A stretch of DNA of 64,000 bases from Reticulitermes speratus (lineage: Eukaryota > Arthropoda > Insecta > Blattodea > Rhinotermitidae): the NCBI GenBank assembly GCA_021186555.1, contig JAJKFL010000005.1:4472321-4536320 (forward strand), read 5' to 3'. The translations under genes were made by a program, and so were the position numbers. Positions 21,793 to 30,833 of the stretch are shown here, piece after piece (position 1 is the first letter of the stretch; every line of letters begins with the position of its first letter). The notes under the pieces are model-generated. The model was not told the origin of the DNA and did no database searches. It worked only from the letters and a program-made list of their open reading frames with translations.

Positions 21793-21904
21793 TAATTGAA
21801 TACGCCACCGTGTCGTTTAAACATGTAGCTGGAATTTAATAAATAACAGCAAATCTAAGAATAATTAGGCTAACAGTGTTAGCCGTGCCATATATTATTC
21901 GGGT

Positions 21905-22245
21905 GACCAAATCGAGAATAATGAGATGGGAGGGTCATGTAACACGTATGGGGAGAGGAGAGGTGCATACAGGATTTTAGTGGGGAGACCTGAAGGAAGG
22001 AACCACTTGGAAGACCCAGGCGCAGATGGTAGGATAATATTAAAATGGATCTTTAAGAAGTGGGATGGAGGGCATGGACTGGATTGATCTGGCTCAGGAT
22101 AGGGACAGGTGGCGGGCTGTTTTGAAAGCTGTAATGAACCTTCGGGTCCTATAAAATGCGAGGAATTTTTCGACTAGCTGAGGACCTGTTAGCTTCTCAA
22201 GAAGGACTGTGCTCCATGGAGTTAGTTAGTTAGTTAGTTAGTTAT
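21905..22245 (+). mobile_element. LINE 3' end, group L2, with (TTAG)n tail
   Basis: A broken frame corresponding to [12 protein letters not shown] and GRPRRRW-like residues, then AATATTAAAATGGATCTTTA, GGACTGGATTGATCTGGCTC, GACTAGCTGAGGACCTGTTA and CTCAAGAAGGACT, ending in CCATGGAGTTAGTTAGTTAG. The TTAG microsatellite is the 3' terminus. The 5' part of the element is missing. Confidence 0.85.
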
Positions 22246-22589
22246 TCGTCCAATCATTGGAAAGTACGCAAGATCAGCTATTGAAGATTCGTTAACAAGT
22301 AAGGATAAATAAATAAACAGATCATTATACCGCGTATATAAATTGTTAGTAGTTACGAATAGGAACATAAATTGGTAGCAGTAAACGGAAGTGAGCTGCG
22401 CCATGCTTTAGTATTTGTGACAGTCTGTACCGCTCTGAAAATGATATATATTGAATGTGTAATGCAGCTGTGATTTGAAATGCCCTTACGGTGCTATTGT
22501 GCACAATAGTGGATCACTGGAAAGGTAATCTGTGAAAATGTGGCTAGAGGTGGAATTTCTCAAATTCTTCAGTTGAAACGTCAAACAGC
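22246..22589. other. Unassigned spacer between two L2 fragments
   Basis: Nothing recognisable. It may be divergent element sequence belonging to the next L2 copy. Confidence 0.35.
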
Positions 22590-22985
22590 AGGTTGGAGGA
22601 AATTACATAAAGACGAGATGCATGATCTGTACTCCTCAACAAATATTATTCAGGTGTTAAAATCAAGAAAAATGAGATGGGCGGGGCATGTGGCATGAAT
22701 GGGGGAGAGGAGAGTTTCATGCAGAGTTGTTTGGGTAAACCTGAAGGCAATATACCACTTGGAAGACCTAGGCTGAAGCTGGAAGGGTAATATTAAGATG
22801 GATCTTCAAGAAATACGATGGTAGGTATGGATTGGATTGGTCTCAATCAGGGTAAGGAAAAGAGGCGAGCTGTTGTGAAAGCGGTAATGAACATTGTAGT
22901 TGCATAAAATCCCTGGAATTTCTTGACTAGCTGAGGAACTGTTAACTTCTCAAGAAGGACTCTTCTCCATGGAGTTATTTCAGAT
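22590..22985 (+). mobile_element. LINE 3' end, group L2, second copy
   Basis: Starts slightly further 5' than the previous copy (GGTTGGAGGAAATTACATAA, the WRKLHN-like region), continues through AAAATGAGATGGGCGGGGCA and ends at CTCCATGGAGTTA. It contains frameshifts. Same orientation as 21905-22245. Confidence 0.82.
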
Positions 22986-22989
22986 GAAA

Positions 22990-24084
22990 TTTCAATGTAC
23001 GTGATGGTAGTAAATAAATAAATGGAACTGTTAACCTACCAAAATTGACGCACTGAAAAGGACGTTTCTTTATATATTATGTATGAAACTGGGTTGCAGC
23101 CACAAAGTAAACAAGGCAAGGAAATACTCGTCGATTAGGGTCTTGAGGTATGGTGCCATGATTTTGGTCTTGGCATCTGTTCAGACGATACAATAACCCA
23201 TCTAGTGACCAACATTTGTCTTTCACCAAAGCTTCCTCACACCCTGCCCCTCCATTAAGGGCTCACTTAATGACCATAAGGTCAGTAACAAGTTAAACTG
23301 TTGGTCAGAGTTATTTCTTGGTTCTAAGCATGGCTGATAGGTGTTCGGCTCTTCAGGAGATTGCAAATTTAATGAACTGTCTCGCCTCCACGCAGTGCCC
23401 CCCTGGATAGACGACAAAGGCAGGAAGTCGAGCTAAACAAGTCACAAAAAACGCCTTGCAGTCCAATTGATGCTTAAAATTTAACTACAAGACGTACTGT
23501 ACATAAAGCTAAAATCACACTTTATGTTGTTGCTTGAAAGCAATGTTAAGTCGCGAAGAAAATGCAGTCTAAACGTCACCGTATGCCACATGAAAGTCGG
23601 TAAGTTGTTTGTTATATATGCTTGTAAAATACGGGCTGTTATTGGGGTGGAAGAAACGTGATTTTTATCTGAAAATAAAGTATTCGTGATAACATCTGTA
23701 ACTATGACAGACGCAGTAAGTCGGTGGCTGAGGACCCACTGGTCGTGGAGACTCGTACTCTGGACGTTCCTCTACATGTAATGACTCATAAAATTCGGTG
23801 CGGTGCAAACCTCCCGTTTTGGGGATTTGTGAATCTTTTTCTTTTATGGATATTTGGTTAGACTCGTGGATGATGGATCGGTCCATCCAAAGACCCGTAC
23901 CTACGCAGGGCAATACAAAACAGAACACACGCATTCAGACACACCCCATATGCGACTAGAAGTCACAACTTAGTGTCCTAAAGGCACCAGAAGGTACATA
24001 ATACCTTAGACTGCGAGGGTTCGGTGTCTAAAGTGTTCAGGTCACCCTAAAGGTTCTTCATTACGAGATTATGATTCTGTTTAG
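22990..24084. other. Unassigned spacer
   Basis: No repeats or genes recognised. Reverse frames at 23223-23417 (64 codons) and 23665-23934 (89 codons) show no domain. A GTAAGT donor-like site occurs at 23599, mentioned only for the exon hypothesis. Confidence 0.4.
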
Positions 24085-24180
24085 ATGGGCTAGGCATGTA
24101 GCAAATATTGAGGTGGAGGAATTATAATCTTAGTAGCGAAAACCTAAGAGGAAATAAAAGCATAATATTAATATAAACTT
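24085..24180 (+). mobile_element. LINE fragment, group L2, very decayed
   Basis: AGATGGGCTAGGCATGTAGC, then CATAATATTAATATAAACTT, follow the order of the L2 3' region. Confidence 0.45.
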
Positions 24181-24214
24181 TGGCTAAAGCGTAAAGTCTT
24201 CTGTGATTTTGCAT

Positions 24215-24365
24215 TATGTCGTTGGGTAAGAAGTTACCGACGTTTCGGACGAATGTATTTTCTTTAACTTCAGGGTTAATCAGTACAAGATGAATACATT
24301 GGGATCTTTCGAAACGTCGATAACTGTACGAATCGATTCAGTGTAACATCTCAGCAGACTTGAAT
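24215..24365. mobile_element. Hairpin family H, degenerate
   Basis: TTACCGACGTTTCGGACGAA on the left and TTCGAAACGTCGATAACTGT on the right are inverted, followed by GTGTAACATCTCAGCAGACT, the decayed outer segment of family H. Confidence 0.65.
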
Positions 24366-24593
24366 CTTCGTAATTCTGTCAGACCATAATCTTTTAGACT
24401 GAGTTACTTGACTGAACATGTAACGCTTCTGACGTGTATTGGCAAGGTGCCAGGTTCGAATTTTGGCAGGGATACCAACCGTCCTGAATGAGGTTCTTTG
24501 TGCTTGTCTTCAGATGCTGGGATAGTCCCTCAAATTAGGCGAATTCCGTTGCTTTCTACTAAATGACTGACTGACTGACTAACCAACTGACTA

Positions 24594-24700
24594 ACTAAGA
24601 GTCCTTCTTGAGAAGCTAATTGTTCCTCATTTAGTCAAGGAATTTCTCGCATTTTACGGACCAAGAAAGTTTATTGCGGTGTTCACAGGGTTACCGCAGC
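24594..24700 (-). mobile_element. LINE 3' terminal fragment, group L2
   Basis: AGTCCTTCTTGAGAAGCTAA and GTCAAGGAATTTCTCGCATT are the reverse of the L2 3' end. Only the last 100 bp or so remain. Confidence 0.7.
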
Positions 24701-24975
24701 ATGGAGGGTCCTCTAGTTACGTACGGAGGAACGGCCTACAGATATGGAGGGTAACTGCGAGTATATTGAATAAGCATTTGTGGACACCTGACAGGGGGTG
24801 GTCCTCCAGTTCGGAGGTTGGGCAAGGGGCTAGCATCTCCTCACCTTAAAGCGTAACATTTTACGAAATAGAATAGAGAGCCACGGAACTGGACAGTCCT
24901 CCTTTCTACTACGCACAAAATATATCTTATTTTTTCCTACCATTCGACACTATAGCCTGAGCTACTTACATTCAT

Positions 24976-25610
24976 TTATTCATTCCTTAGTCTGTCTTAC
25001 GACAGATCCATAGCCTCTTCCAAAGCGAGTTCTCCAAAAAGTGCGATCTAGTGCTTCCTCTTTCAATTTCCATTATCTTCTCTTTTCCTTAAGATCAACC
25101 AGTAGCTGCTTACGTCTTCTCCCTCGTCGTCCCGTCATTTCTATCCTTCCTTCTAACTTTCCTTCAATCACGTGTTTCATAAGGCAGTTTCTACGCAAGA
25201 TGTGACCAATCCAGTTAGCCTTTCTTCTTTTTACTGTATGTACGATATTCCTCTCCTCCTTGACTCTGTGTAATACTTCTTCATTTCTCACACGATCGGT
25301 CCAACTGATCTCCATTCTTCTCCAGCACCACATATCAAAACTTTCCAGATACTTCTGATCTACTTTCCGAAGTGTCCACGTTTCAGCACCACACAAAGCA
25401 ATGCTCCAAATGTAGCACTTTACTAGTTTCTTACTTAAATTTAAGTCCAGTTTGCTGGTGAAAAGAGTCTTCTTGTTGTTGAATGCTGCTTTTGCTATGG
25501 CAATTGTGGACTGAATTTCGCGTGTACACCTTGCATCATTTGTTATCTTGCTACCCAAATAGTTGAAATATTCCACATTATCCACCTATTTTTTATCTAC
25601 CATAATCCGT
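24976..25610 (-). pseudogene. LINE fragment, group L1, longest copy
   Basis: The - strand frame at 25073-25585 (170 codons) begins with an FNYLGSKITND block, a motif found after the reverse-transcriptase core in non-LTR elements, then KKLVKCYIWSIALCGAETWT, RRKANWIGHILRRN and GRRGRRRKQLL. It continues past the last in-frame codon to TATGGATCTGTCGTAAGACA near 24995. Catalytic motifs are not included, so it is a 5'-truncated remnant. Confidence 0.87.
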
Positions 25611-25657
25611 ACTGGCGAGGGCTACTTACCTCGTCGTTTATAAACCATAATTAAATA

Positions 25658-25842
25658 CATTCGAACCCGGTTATAACGACATCGGTTTGTAGGACACCTC
25701 ACCTATAGCGTCAGATATTCTGTAGTACCTGTTAATTCGTCACTGTTAACCATAACATTATACTCCTCAGTTATAACAACACTCGGTTATAACGACACAA
25801 AATATACAGTCCCTTTCATGACGTCATAACCGAGTTAGACTG
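25658..25842. mobile_element. Pogo/Tc1-like MITE
   Basis: The left end TCGAACCCGGTTATAACGAC (from 25661) and right end near GTCATAACCGAGTTAGACTG (25823-25842) are imperfect inverted repeats. An internal GGTTATAACGACACAA repeats the end motif. TA precedes the left end; the right flank is TG. Pogo/Tigger-type ends commonly carry such TATAACGA words; assignment to that group is by motif only. Confidence 0.7.
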
Positions 25843-25849
25843 TGACAAA

Positions 25850-26760
25850 ATGAAGCTTCAGAAGTTCAGTCAGCCACTGTACTTGGACCAAATCTGAGAG
25901 TGTGCTTTCCAAGCTGTCCCAACATTATTTCCATTCTCACGCTTTGTTCAAATAGATTTCTGTTTGTCTCTTGAAACGCTAAGGTATTGCTGGAACGTGT
26001 TCTTTATGCCATCGGAAATCGGAATTTTTCAAGTTCCATGGCACCGTAGTGAATCATTAATAATACATGTTAACACAACGCTGTAAAGAAATGCACCGCG
26101 TGTCACTGTCATTTTTCACTTCCCCTTTAGCAACACCTTTGCTGCTAAGGGGAGGAATTTACAGGGAGCCTTCGCTAAGGAATTAAAGCGGAAAAACCAC
26201 CATCGACCCTAAAACATAAGCACCTTGTGTCTAAGGCAAAACATTTTTTGTTGTTCCTATAATTTAAAACAAGAAGGAATAGGGAAATAATATTTTTTCG
26301 ATGTCACTTTGTACACCTTAAATCCAAGGTGAGATATTCAGGATTGAACCCGGTCGTCAGTGGTCAGTGACCGGCGAGTAACAGCTTGTCCAAGGCACGG
26401 ATTTTCTCAATAATTAATCGACTGACTTCAGTGACATCTGATATCAGGCCTCAACACTACAGCTTTATGTAGAACCCTTTCCCTAATCATCAGGCCACAT
26501 CATTACCATAAGATTGAGGCAGTGGTATAGTCAGACACAGCTTTACGCTAAAGTGATGGGGCTGATCACACGAGAGAATTTGATTGCATGTGTTTGAGCG
26601 TCTGTGATTGTGCCAAGGGTCTGTCAATAATCGCTACTTCACGTCATATTTACAATAATCTTCATTATACGTACACCTTGCTACCTGCTCTGACATTTAC
26701 AAACTCAACACTTTGCCACACGGCGTATTTAAATGGAAATTAATATTAATTGAGTCTTAA
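25850..26760. other. Unassigned spacer
   Basis: No repeat or gene recognised in this stretch. Confidence 0.4.
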
Positions 26761-26764
26761 ATGC

Positions 26765-27295
26765 ATTAGAGTGCGGGATTTTGATTGGCTATGTCTGGCT
26801 CTGGATAGTAACCGGTGTCGGGCTCTTGTGGACACGATAGTGAAACATATACAATATTAGTACAAACAAATGCACATAAGTATATTGAAATCATTTTATA
26901 TATATATATTGTATATATATATATACAATGAACTCCTATATGTTTCGGCAACCATGTGACCATCTTCAGGGTTTTGTAATTTTTTTCTTTTGTATTTTTG
27001 TAGGAAAATACTCTTACAAAAACACAACTCCTACACAAATACAAAGGCAAATTTGCACGTCTATGAAGATGACCACATGGTTGGCCAAACATGTAGAAGT
27101 TTACTGTATATACAAAATAGTTTCAGTACACTCGTGTGCATTTGTTTGTACTATTTTTGTATATATTCTAATAATGCATGGATGATTGGTTATATAAAAC
27201 TGTCGTGAAACTTGGTGTTCCATAAAATTCCGGGGAATTTCTTGACTAGCTGAGGACCTGTTTTATTCTCGAGAAGGACTCTGTTCCACGAAGAT
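26765..27295 (+). mobile_element. LINE 3' end, group L2, split by a palindromic insertion
   Basis: The left piece 26765-26844 (GGATTTTGATTGGCTATGTC, then TCTGGATAGTAACCGG) and right piece 27190-27295 (GGAATTTCTTGACTAGCTGA and CTCGAGAAGGACT) are contiguous in intact L2 copies. The material between is the inverted-repeat element at 26845-27175. Confidence 0.7.
26845..27175. mobile_element. Palindromic element with hammerhead-like cores (Penelope-like?)
   Basis: Long inverted arms: AGTACAAACAAATGCACA near 26858 with TGTGCATTTGTTTGTACT near 27137, and GTATATACAATGAACTCC with its decayed partner. On the - strand at 26969-26943 the order is CTGAAGA, a short stem, GAAA, then CATATAG. The other arm at 27064-27095 carries TATGAAGATG...CCAAACATGTAG. 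It lies inside an L2 LINE. The overlapping frames of about 100 codons on both strands are mirror translations. Confidence 0.6.
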
Positions 27296-27316
27296 GCTGA
27301 GTGTAATTCTTACCTT

Positions 27317-27562
27317 CTTCTTCTTCCATGGCGTTACAGCCCGGGTGGGCCAAAGCCTCCTTCTTTTGGGATTTCATCCCGAAGGTTTCCTGGTCGGTAA
27401 GTGTGCATTCTGTAGTGAGTGGCCGGCTCACTGACCGCACAAGTTTTTGCTTGATCCTGATGTGACTGCCAGAGCCATCTGGCAGGCAGTCAGGAGACTC
27501 GGATGAGAAATGGCCGCTTGAATTTTGCTTACGGACACTACTAGTTCTATTCATGCCCGAAG
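27317..27562 (-). mobile_element. SINE-like element (family E), 14-bp target-site duplication
   Basis: Flanked by perfect direct repeats GTAATTCTTACCTT at 27303-27316 and 27563-27576. The left edge (CTTCTTCTTCCATGG) is a reversed (GAA)n tail. Next to it, ACAGCCCGGGTGGGCC and AAAGCCTCC resemble the terminal part of family A SINEs (CAGCCC...GGGCC..GGCCTCC). No A or B box is clear. Seen once in this window. Confidence 0.75.
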
Positions 27563-27625
27563 GTAATTCTTACCTTAAGCATCAGATATTTCTGGAAATA
27601 AACATTAACTGATTTGTCTTTCTAG

Positions 27626-27651
27626 TGTGGGCGGGCGGTGTTCTCTATGAG
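27626..27651 (+). CDS. Candidate internal micro-exon (26 nt), host gene unknown
   Basis: Preceded by a good 3' splice site (branch-like TTAAC, then TTTGTCTTTCTAG) and followed by a strong donor (GAG|GTAAGA). The 26 nt are GC-rich against an AT-rich background. In the frame continuing into the next candidate exon they encode WAGGVLYE, with two bases completing the previous codon. I do not recognise the protein. No family homology is claimed, and a chance match of splice signals remains possible. Confidence 0.25.
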
Positions 27652-27679
27652 GTAAGAACTACATTTTTGTATTGATATT

Positions 27680-28215
27680 ATTGAAGTATATGGCACGTTA
27701 GGGGAAGGGAGAGGTGCATACAGGGTTTGGTAGGAAAACGTAAGACAAAGAGTCTACTTTGAAGACCTAGACATAAATGGATGTATAATATTAAAGTGGG
27801 TGTTCAATAAAGACGGTGGAGACGTGGACTCACGTGGTAATTTCACCCTATAACTTGCAATGAAGACACAGAAGTGGAACAGAAGTATAGCTCTACTTTT
27901 CTTTAACCTCGGCGCTAGATGTAGGTGGGTGGTTAATGCCACGTTCCGGCCGCTTTATCACGGGAATGACGGGGTACCGATTGTATAGGAAGCTGGGTGG
28001 ACCTCTGGGACGTTCTGGACAGGTGGGGAATATCTCGCCCCCACCGGGATTCGATCGTAGGATCGTCCAGCTCTTAGCGGGTTGCTGTATCGACTGAGCT
28101 ATCGTCCGGTTTCAGAAGATACGGGGAATTTCTTGACAGGCTAAAGAAGTACTAGCGTGTCAAGAAGGACTCGGCTCCATGGATTCATTTATTTAGTTAG
28201 TTAGTTAGTTATTAT
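27680..28215 (+). mobile_element. LINE 3' end, group L2, split by a SINE
   Basis: The left piece 27680-27837 (GGAGAGGTGCATACAGGGTT, then ATAATATTAAAGTGGGTG) and right piece 28108-28215 (GGGGAATTTCTTGACAGGCT, then CCATGGATTCATTTATTTAG with a (TTAG)n end) are colinear with 21905-22245. The family C SINE at 27838-28107 interrupts them. Confidence 0.78.
27838..28107 (-). mobile_element. SINE family C inside an L2 LINE
   Basis: Reverse copy. On the - strand a tRNA-like head with A-box-like GATAGCTCAGTCGATACAGC and B box GATCGAATCCCGG, then GGGGGCGAGATATTCCCC, CCACCCACCTACATC and GTAGAGCTATACTTCTG. It is colinear with 60839-61121. The head resembles the common GATAGCTCAGT 5' half of several tRNAs. 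Confidence 0.9.
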
Positions 28216-28679
28216 TTAGGTTTGTGCGTTAATGTGTTAACCCCAAATCATAATTCCGTTGTATGAAGTACTAGTTGGCATACAATAAGCTGTATATGAT
28301 GCTTCTGGTTTGGGTATTTTTCTCTGCAGAATAGCTATCTCTAAAGGGCTATATGCACATGCGTATATAGGTGCGTGCAGTACGCAATATCAGTCATTAT
28401 GCCTAACTTTGTTTCTTATCAGTAAAATAGCAGCACATTAATTTTACTTTCCTATCAATAATATAAACCTTCTTTACGAAAGCAAATTTGCACTTTCAAC
28501 AAATGAGCATCAGCAACAACGACGAATACAAAATCGCATTGAATGTATTTTGAAAAATGTGTTTACTGCAAACTGCATTACAACTTTCCCCACTCTCTCA
28601 ACTTGTAGACGCTGGAATATCGATAAAAACCGAATGTTATATTAAAGTGGATATACCATTACAAAATGTTTAAGAGAAA

Positions 28680-28826
28680 TTCTCACAGGCTTTGGGAGAA
28701 AAACATGAATGATGGAGAATTCTTAGAAGACCTTGATAGGTGGGAGGATAATATTAAAATGAATGTTAAAGAGGAATAAGATTAGGGGCGTGAAATGGAT
28801 TCAGCTGGCTCAGAATAGAAATATAC
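28680..28826 (+). mobile_element. LINE fragment, group L2, decayed
   Basis: CTTAGAAGACCTTGATAGGT, GATAATATTAAAATGAATGT and GAAATGGATTCAGCTGGCTC follow the L2 order. It is cut off at 28826. Confidence 0.6.
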
Positions 28827-28918
28827 ATAAATCCAGCTACATATTTCTGCTATTTGATTTATCATCAGGCTGTATATAAGAAGATAACAAGAAAACAATG
28901 TACACATAACGTAATATG

Positions 28919-29399
28919 AGGCGCGTTCGCGTAACCATTGTTGCCGTGGAAAAGCAATAAGTATTACATATTCTGAGTGTGTGTCTGTAGCCTTAGTTAC
29001 CGAGCATGCAAAGCGCATGCGCCGTATTATATTGTCATCTGTGGCCTGTCTCGCTGTACAATATTTTTCCACATTATCTCATAAAGGGCACGATTTTCGG
29101 AAAAAAAGTTATTGAACATAAAATGTGTGTTTTGATTTTCTCTACAACTTTTGTCTGAAACATTTCTCATTCTAAGAAGAATTCAGCGAGATATTATTGT
29201 AAATGTACATAGGTCTTCATGTAAAGTACCCGTTATTCTTGTCAGATTTTAATGAAACTTGAACTTCCACGACAGAGTTTCGAAAAATACTCAGATATCA
29301 AATTTCATGAAAATCCGTCCAATGGGAGCCGAGTTGTTCCATGCGGACGGACAGACAGACATGAAGCTAATAGCTTGTGGCAATTTTGCGGACGCGTCT
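28919..29399 (+). mobile_element. Dispersed repeat family F, copy 1 (481 bp)
   Basis: Begins AGGCGCGTTCGCGTAACCAT and ends near GCGGACGCGTCT. The ends are weakly inverted (AGGCGCGTTCGCG against AGACGCGTCCGC). It matches 42710-43190 at equal length, with a GACGGACAGACAGACATGAA stretch near the 3' end. No coding capacity; a non-autonomous DNA transposon is the likely class. Confidence 0.75.
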
Positions 29400-29527
29400 G
29401 ATAAAATTTACATCAGCAATCGATATTCTTTGACGGTTCAGATCTGAGTCTTATGACATTTGGATTTAATATAATCTGTAAAGGTCAAGTGTAAGAGTGT
29501 TTTCAAAATATTTTCTCGTTGTTGCAG

Positions 29528-29590
29528 GTAAGTGTGACTGTGAGCTTGCTAATCTCGGTGCTTCCATGCTGCTGCTTCACAGGAAAGCAA
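29528..29590 (+). CDS. Candidate internal exon (63 nt) encoding a hydrophobic segment
   Basis: Preceded by a pyrimidine-rich acceptor (TTTTCTCGTTGTTGCAG) and followed by a consensus donor GTAAGT. It is open for 21 codons and phase-compatible with the 27626-27651 exon. The translation, VSVTVSLLISVLPCCCF then TGKQ, looks like a transmembrane helix with a cysteine cluster. The exon itself begins with GTAAGT, so alternative splicing or chance is possible. The protein is not recognised. Confidence 0.28.
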
Positions 29591-29685
29591 GTAAGTTACT
29601 CAGAGAAGTTTGTAGTTGTGTTACGGTCTAAACCTTGAGAGCATGAAATGGACTTGCTGACTGCTGGTGCTTGAAACACCTGCAG

Positions 29686-29736
29686 GCAACGTGCGAAATT
29701 CAGACAGCAGTTGTTATGCTTCTGAGAAAGATATAA
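29686..29736 (+). CDS. Possible terminal exon (51 nt including stop)
   Basis: A 95-nt intron would end at CTGCAG (29680-29685), with a branch-like GCTGAC upstream near 29656. The frame continues for 16 codons (ATCEIQTAVVMLLRKI) to TAA at 29734-29736. The acceptor has a weak pyrimidine tract. Listed only as a continuation of the preceding candidate exon. Confidence 0.12.
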   Translation, partial: ATCEIQTAVVMLLRKI

Positions 29737-29865
29737 AGACCCATATGAACTTCCATTTACTAGCAGATACACTAAATGTTATGGCTGAAGAATTTGGGTT
29801 TTTTTTTTCGGATGTGACGCCATTTTGTCTGGTACGAATTTATGAAGATTTATGAACCTTGATAT

Positions 29866-30110
29866 CAGGCTACCGCCGCGATGTTAATGAAATCTCTGGT
29901 CTTCTGGGTTATTACATGGCGTCGTATGGTAATTGTTTACCGACGTTTCGGGACAACGTATAGGTCCCATCCTCACCCGTCAAGAGTCCGTAAAGAGTCC
30001 TTCTCGGATTCTTGACCCGTGAGGATGGGACCGATACGTTGTCCCGAAACGTCGGTAAATAATTACCACACGACGCCGTGTAATAACCCAGAATACCGCG
30101 GATTTCAAGA
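29866..30110. mobile_element. Hairpin family H, complete two-arm copy
   Basis: The left arm GATATCAGGCTACCGCCGCG...TTTACCGACGTTTCGGGACA and right arm TTGTCCCGAAACGTCGGTAA...CACGACGCCGTGTAATAACC are inverted. CCATCCTCACCCGTCAAGA pairs with TCTTGACCCGTGAGGATGG. On the + strand the inner right arm reads GTGAGGA, a GGGAC/GTCCC stem, GAAACGTC. Confidence 0.9.
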
Positions 30111-30289
30111 TTTATGAAGAATAATCTGACTCCATGTTCAAGATAGAAAATTTCTCTTCCACCCTGAAAATAGAGACGATAGGTTCCTGCGAATCATTCG
30201 TAGCTTTCCACCTGAATTCACCGCATTACATCGAAGTAGACTATATCGAATTTTCCATAGTCACAGTTTTAAGAACCTCAAATCTGAAA

Positions 30290-30470
30290 TCTTCACTCTT
30301 CTGGGATTGTACACAGCGTATATTGGTAGTTTCCGACGTTTCGGGACAACCTGTCCATCCCATCTTCAAGGGTCAAGCAGTCCAATGAATCCCACAACTA
30401 CCAATCTACGCTGCGTAAAATCCCAGAAGAGCGAAGATGGCATTCACACCGCGGCATAATCCTGAAATCA
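30290..30470. mobile_element. Hairpin family H, internally deleted
   Basis: The left arm with CTTCTGGGATTGTACACAGC and TTCCGACGTTTCGGGACAAC is intact to CATCTTCAAGGGTCAAGCAG. The right arm retains only CTACCAATCTACGCTGCGTA and ATCCCAGAAGAGCG, having lost the GAAACGTCGG block. Confidence 0.8.
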
Positions 30471-30499
30471 CGCAACCTCAAATGTCACATGTTTAGGGC

Positions 30500-30700
30500 T
30501 GGTCCTTAACCCTTTAGGACACAATGGTTACTATACATTCCACCGGTTTATCGCTAAAAGAAACTTAATCTTACCCACGTAATATATTTATATATTTAGT
30601 GTAATTCTCACAGGAAACGCCGTTTACTTTCTTGAGCAGAACTAACTGATTTGTCGTTGTAATGGATACGAAGAGTTTGTTTTCTGCTAGGTATGAATTG
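30500..30700 (+). repeat. Dispersed repeat family G, divergent copy
   Basis: TTAACCCTTTAGGACACAAT, GGTTACTATA, ACCGGTTTA and then GTGTAATTCTCACAGGAAAC match in order the flank and first monomer at 56993-57180, and the reverse copy at 61135-61315. Considerable divergence. Confidence 0.55.
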
Positions 30701-30814
30701 AACTTTTAAATATTAGGTAGATTAATGTTATATTAAAGTGTTAATTTATGTTAATGTCGCCCTCAGTTTCTATAATATTTGCATATATTAGTGAATCTAT
30801 AACATAATGATCAT

Positions 30815-30833
30815 ATGCACACACACACACACA
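30815..30833. repeat. (AC)n microsatellite
   Basis: Nine or so AC dinucleotides. Confidence 0.9.

Noticed and set aside
22228-22244. Telomere-like repeat
   Set aside because: The repeat is TTAG, not the insect TTAGG, and is the 3' tail of an L2 LINE fragment.
23568-23598. Possible upstream exon ending at GTCG|GTAAGT, phase-compatible with the 27626 exon
   Set aside because: The acceptor side (GAAGAAAATGCAG) lacks a pyrimidine tract and phase agreement has a one-in-three chance. Too weak to list.
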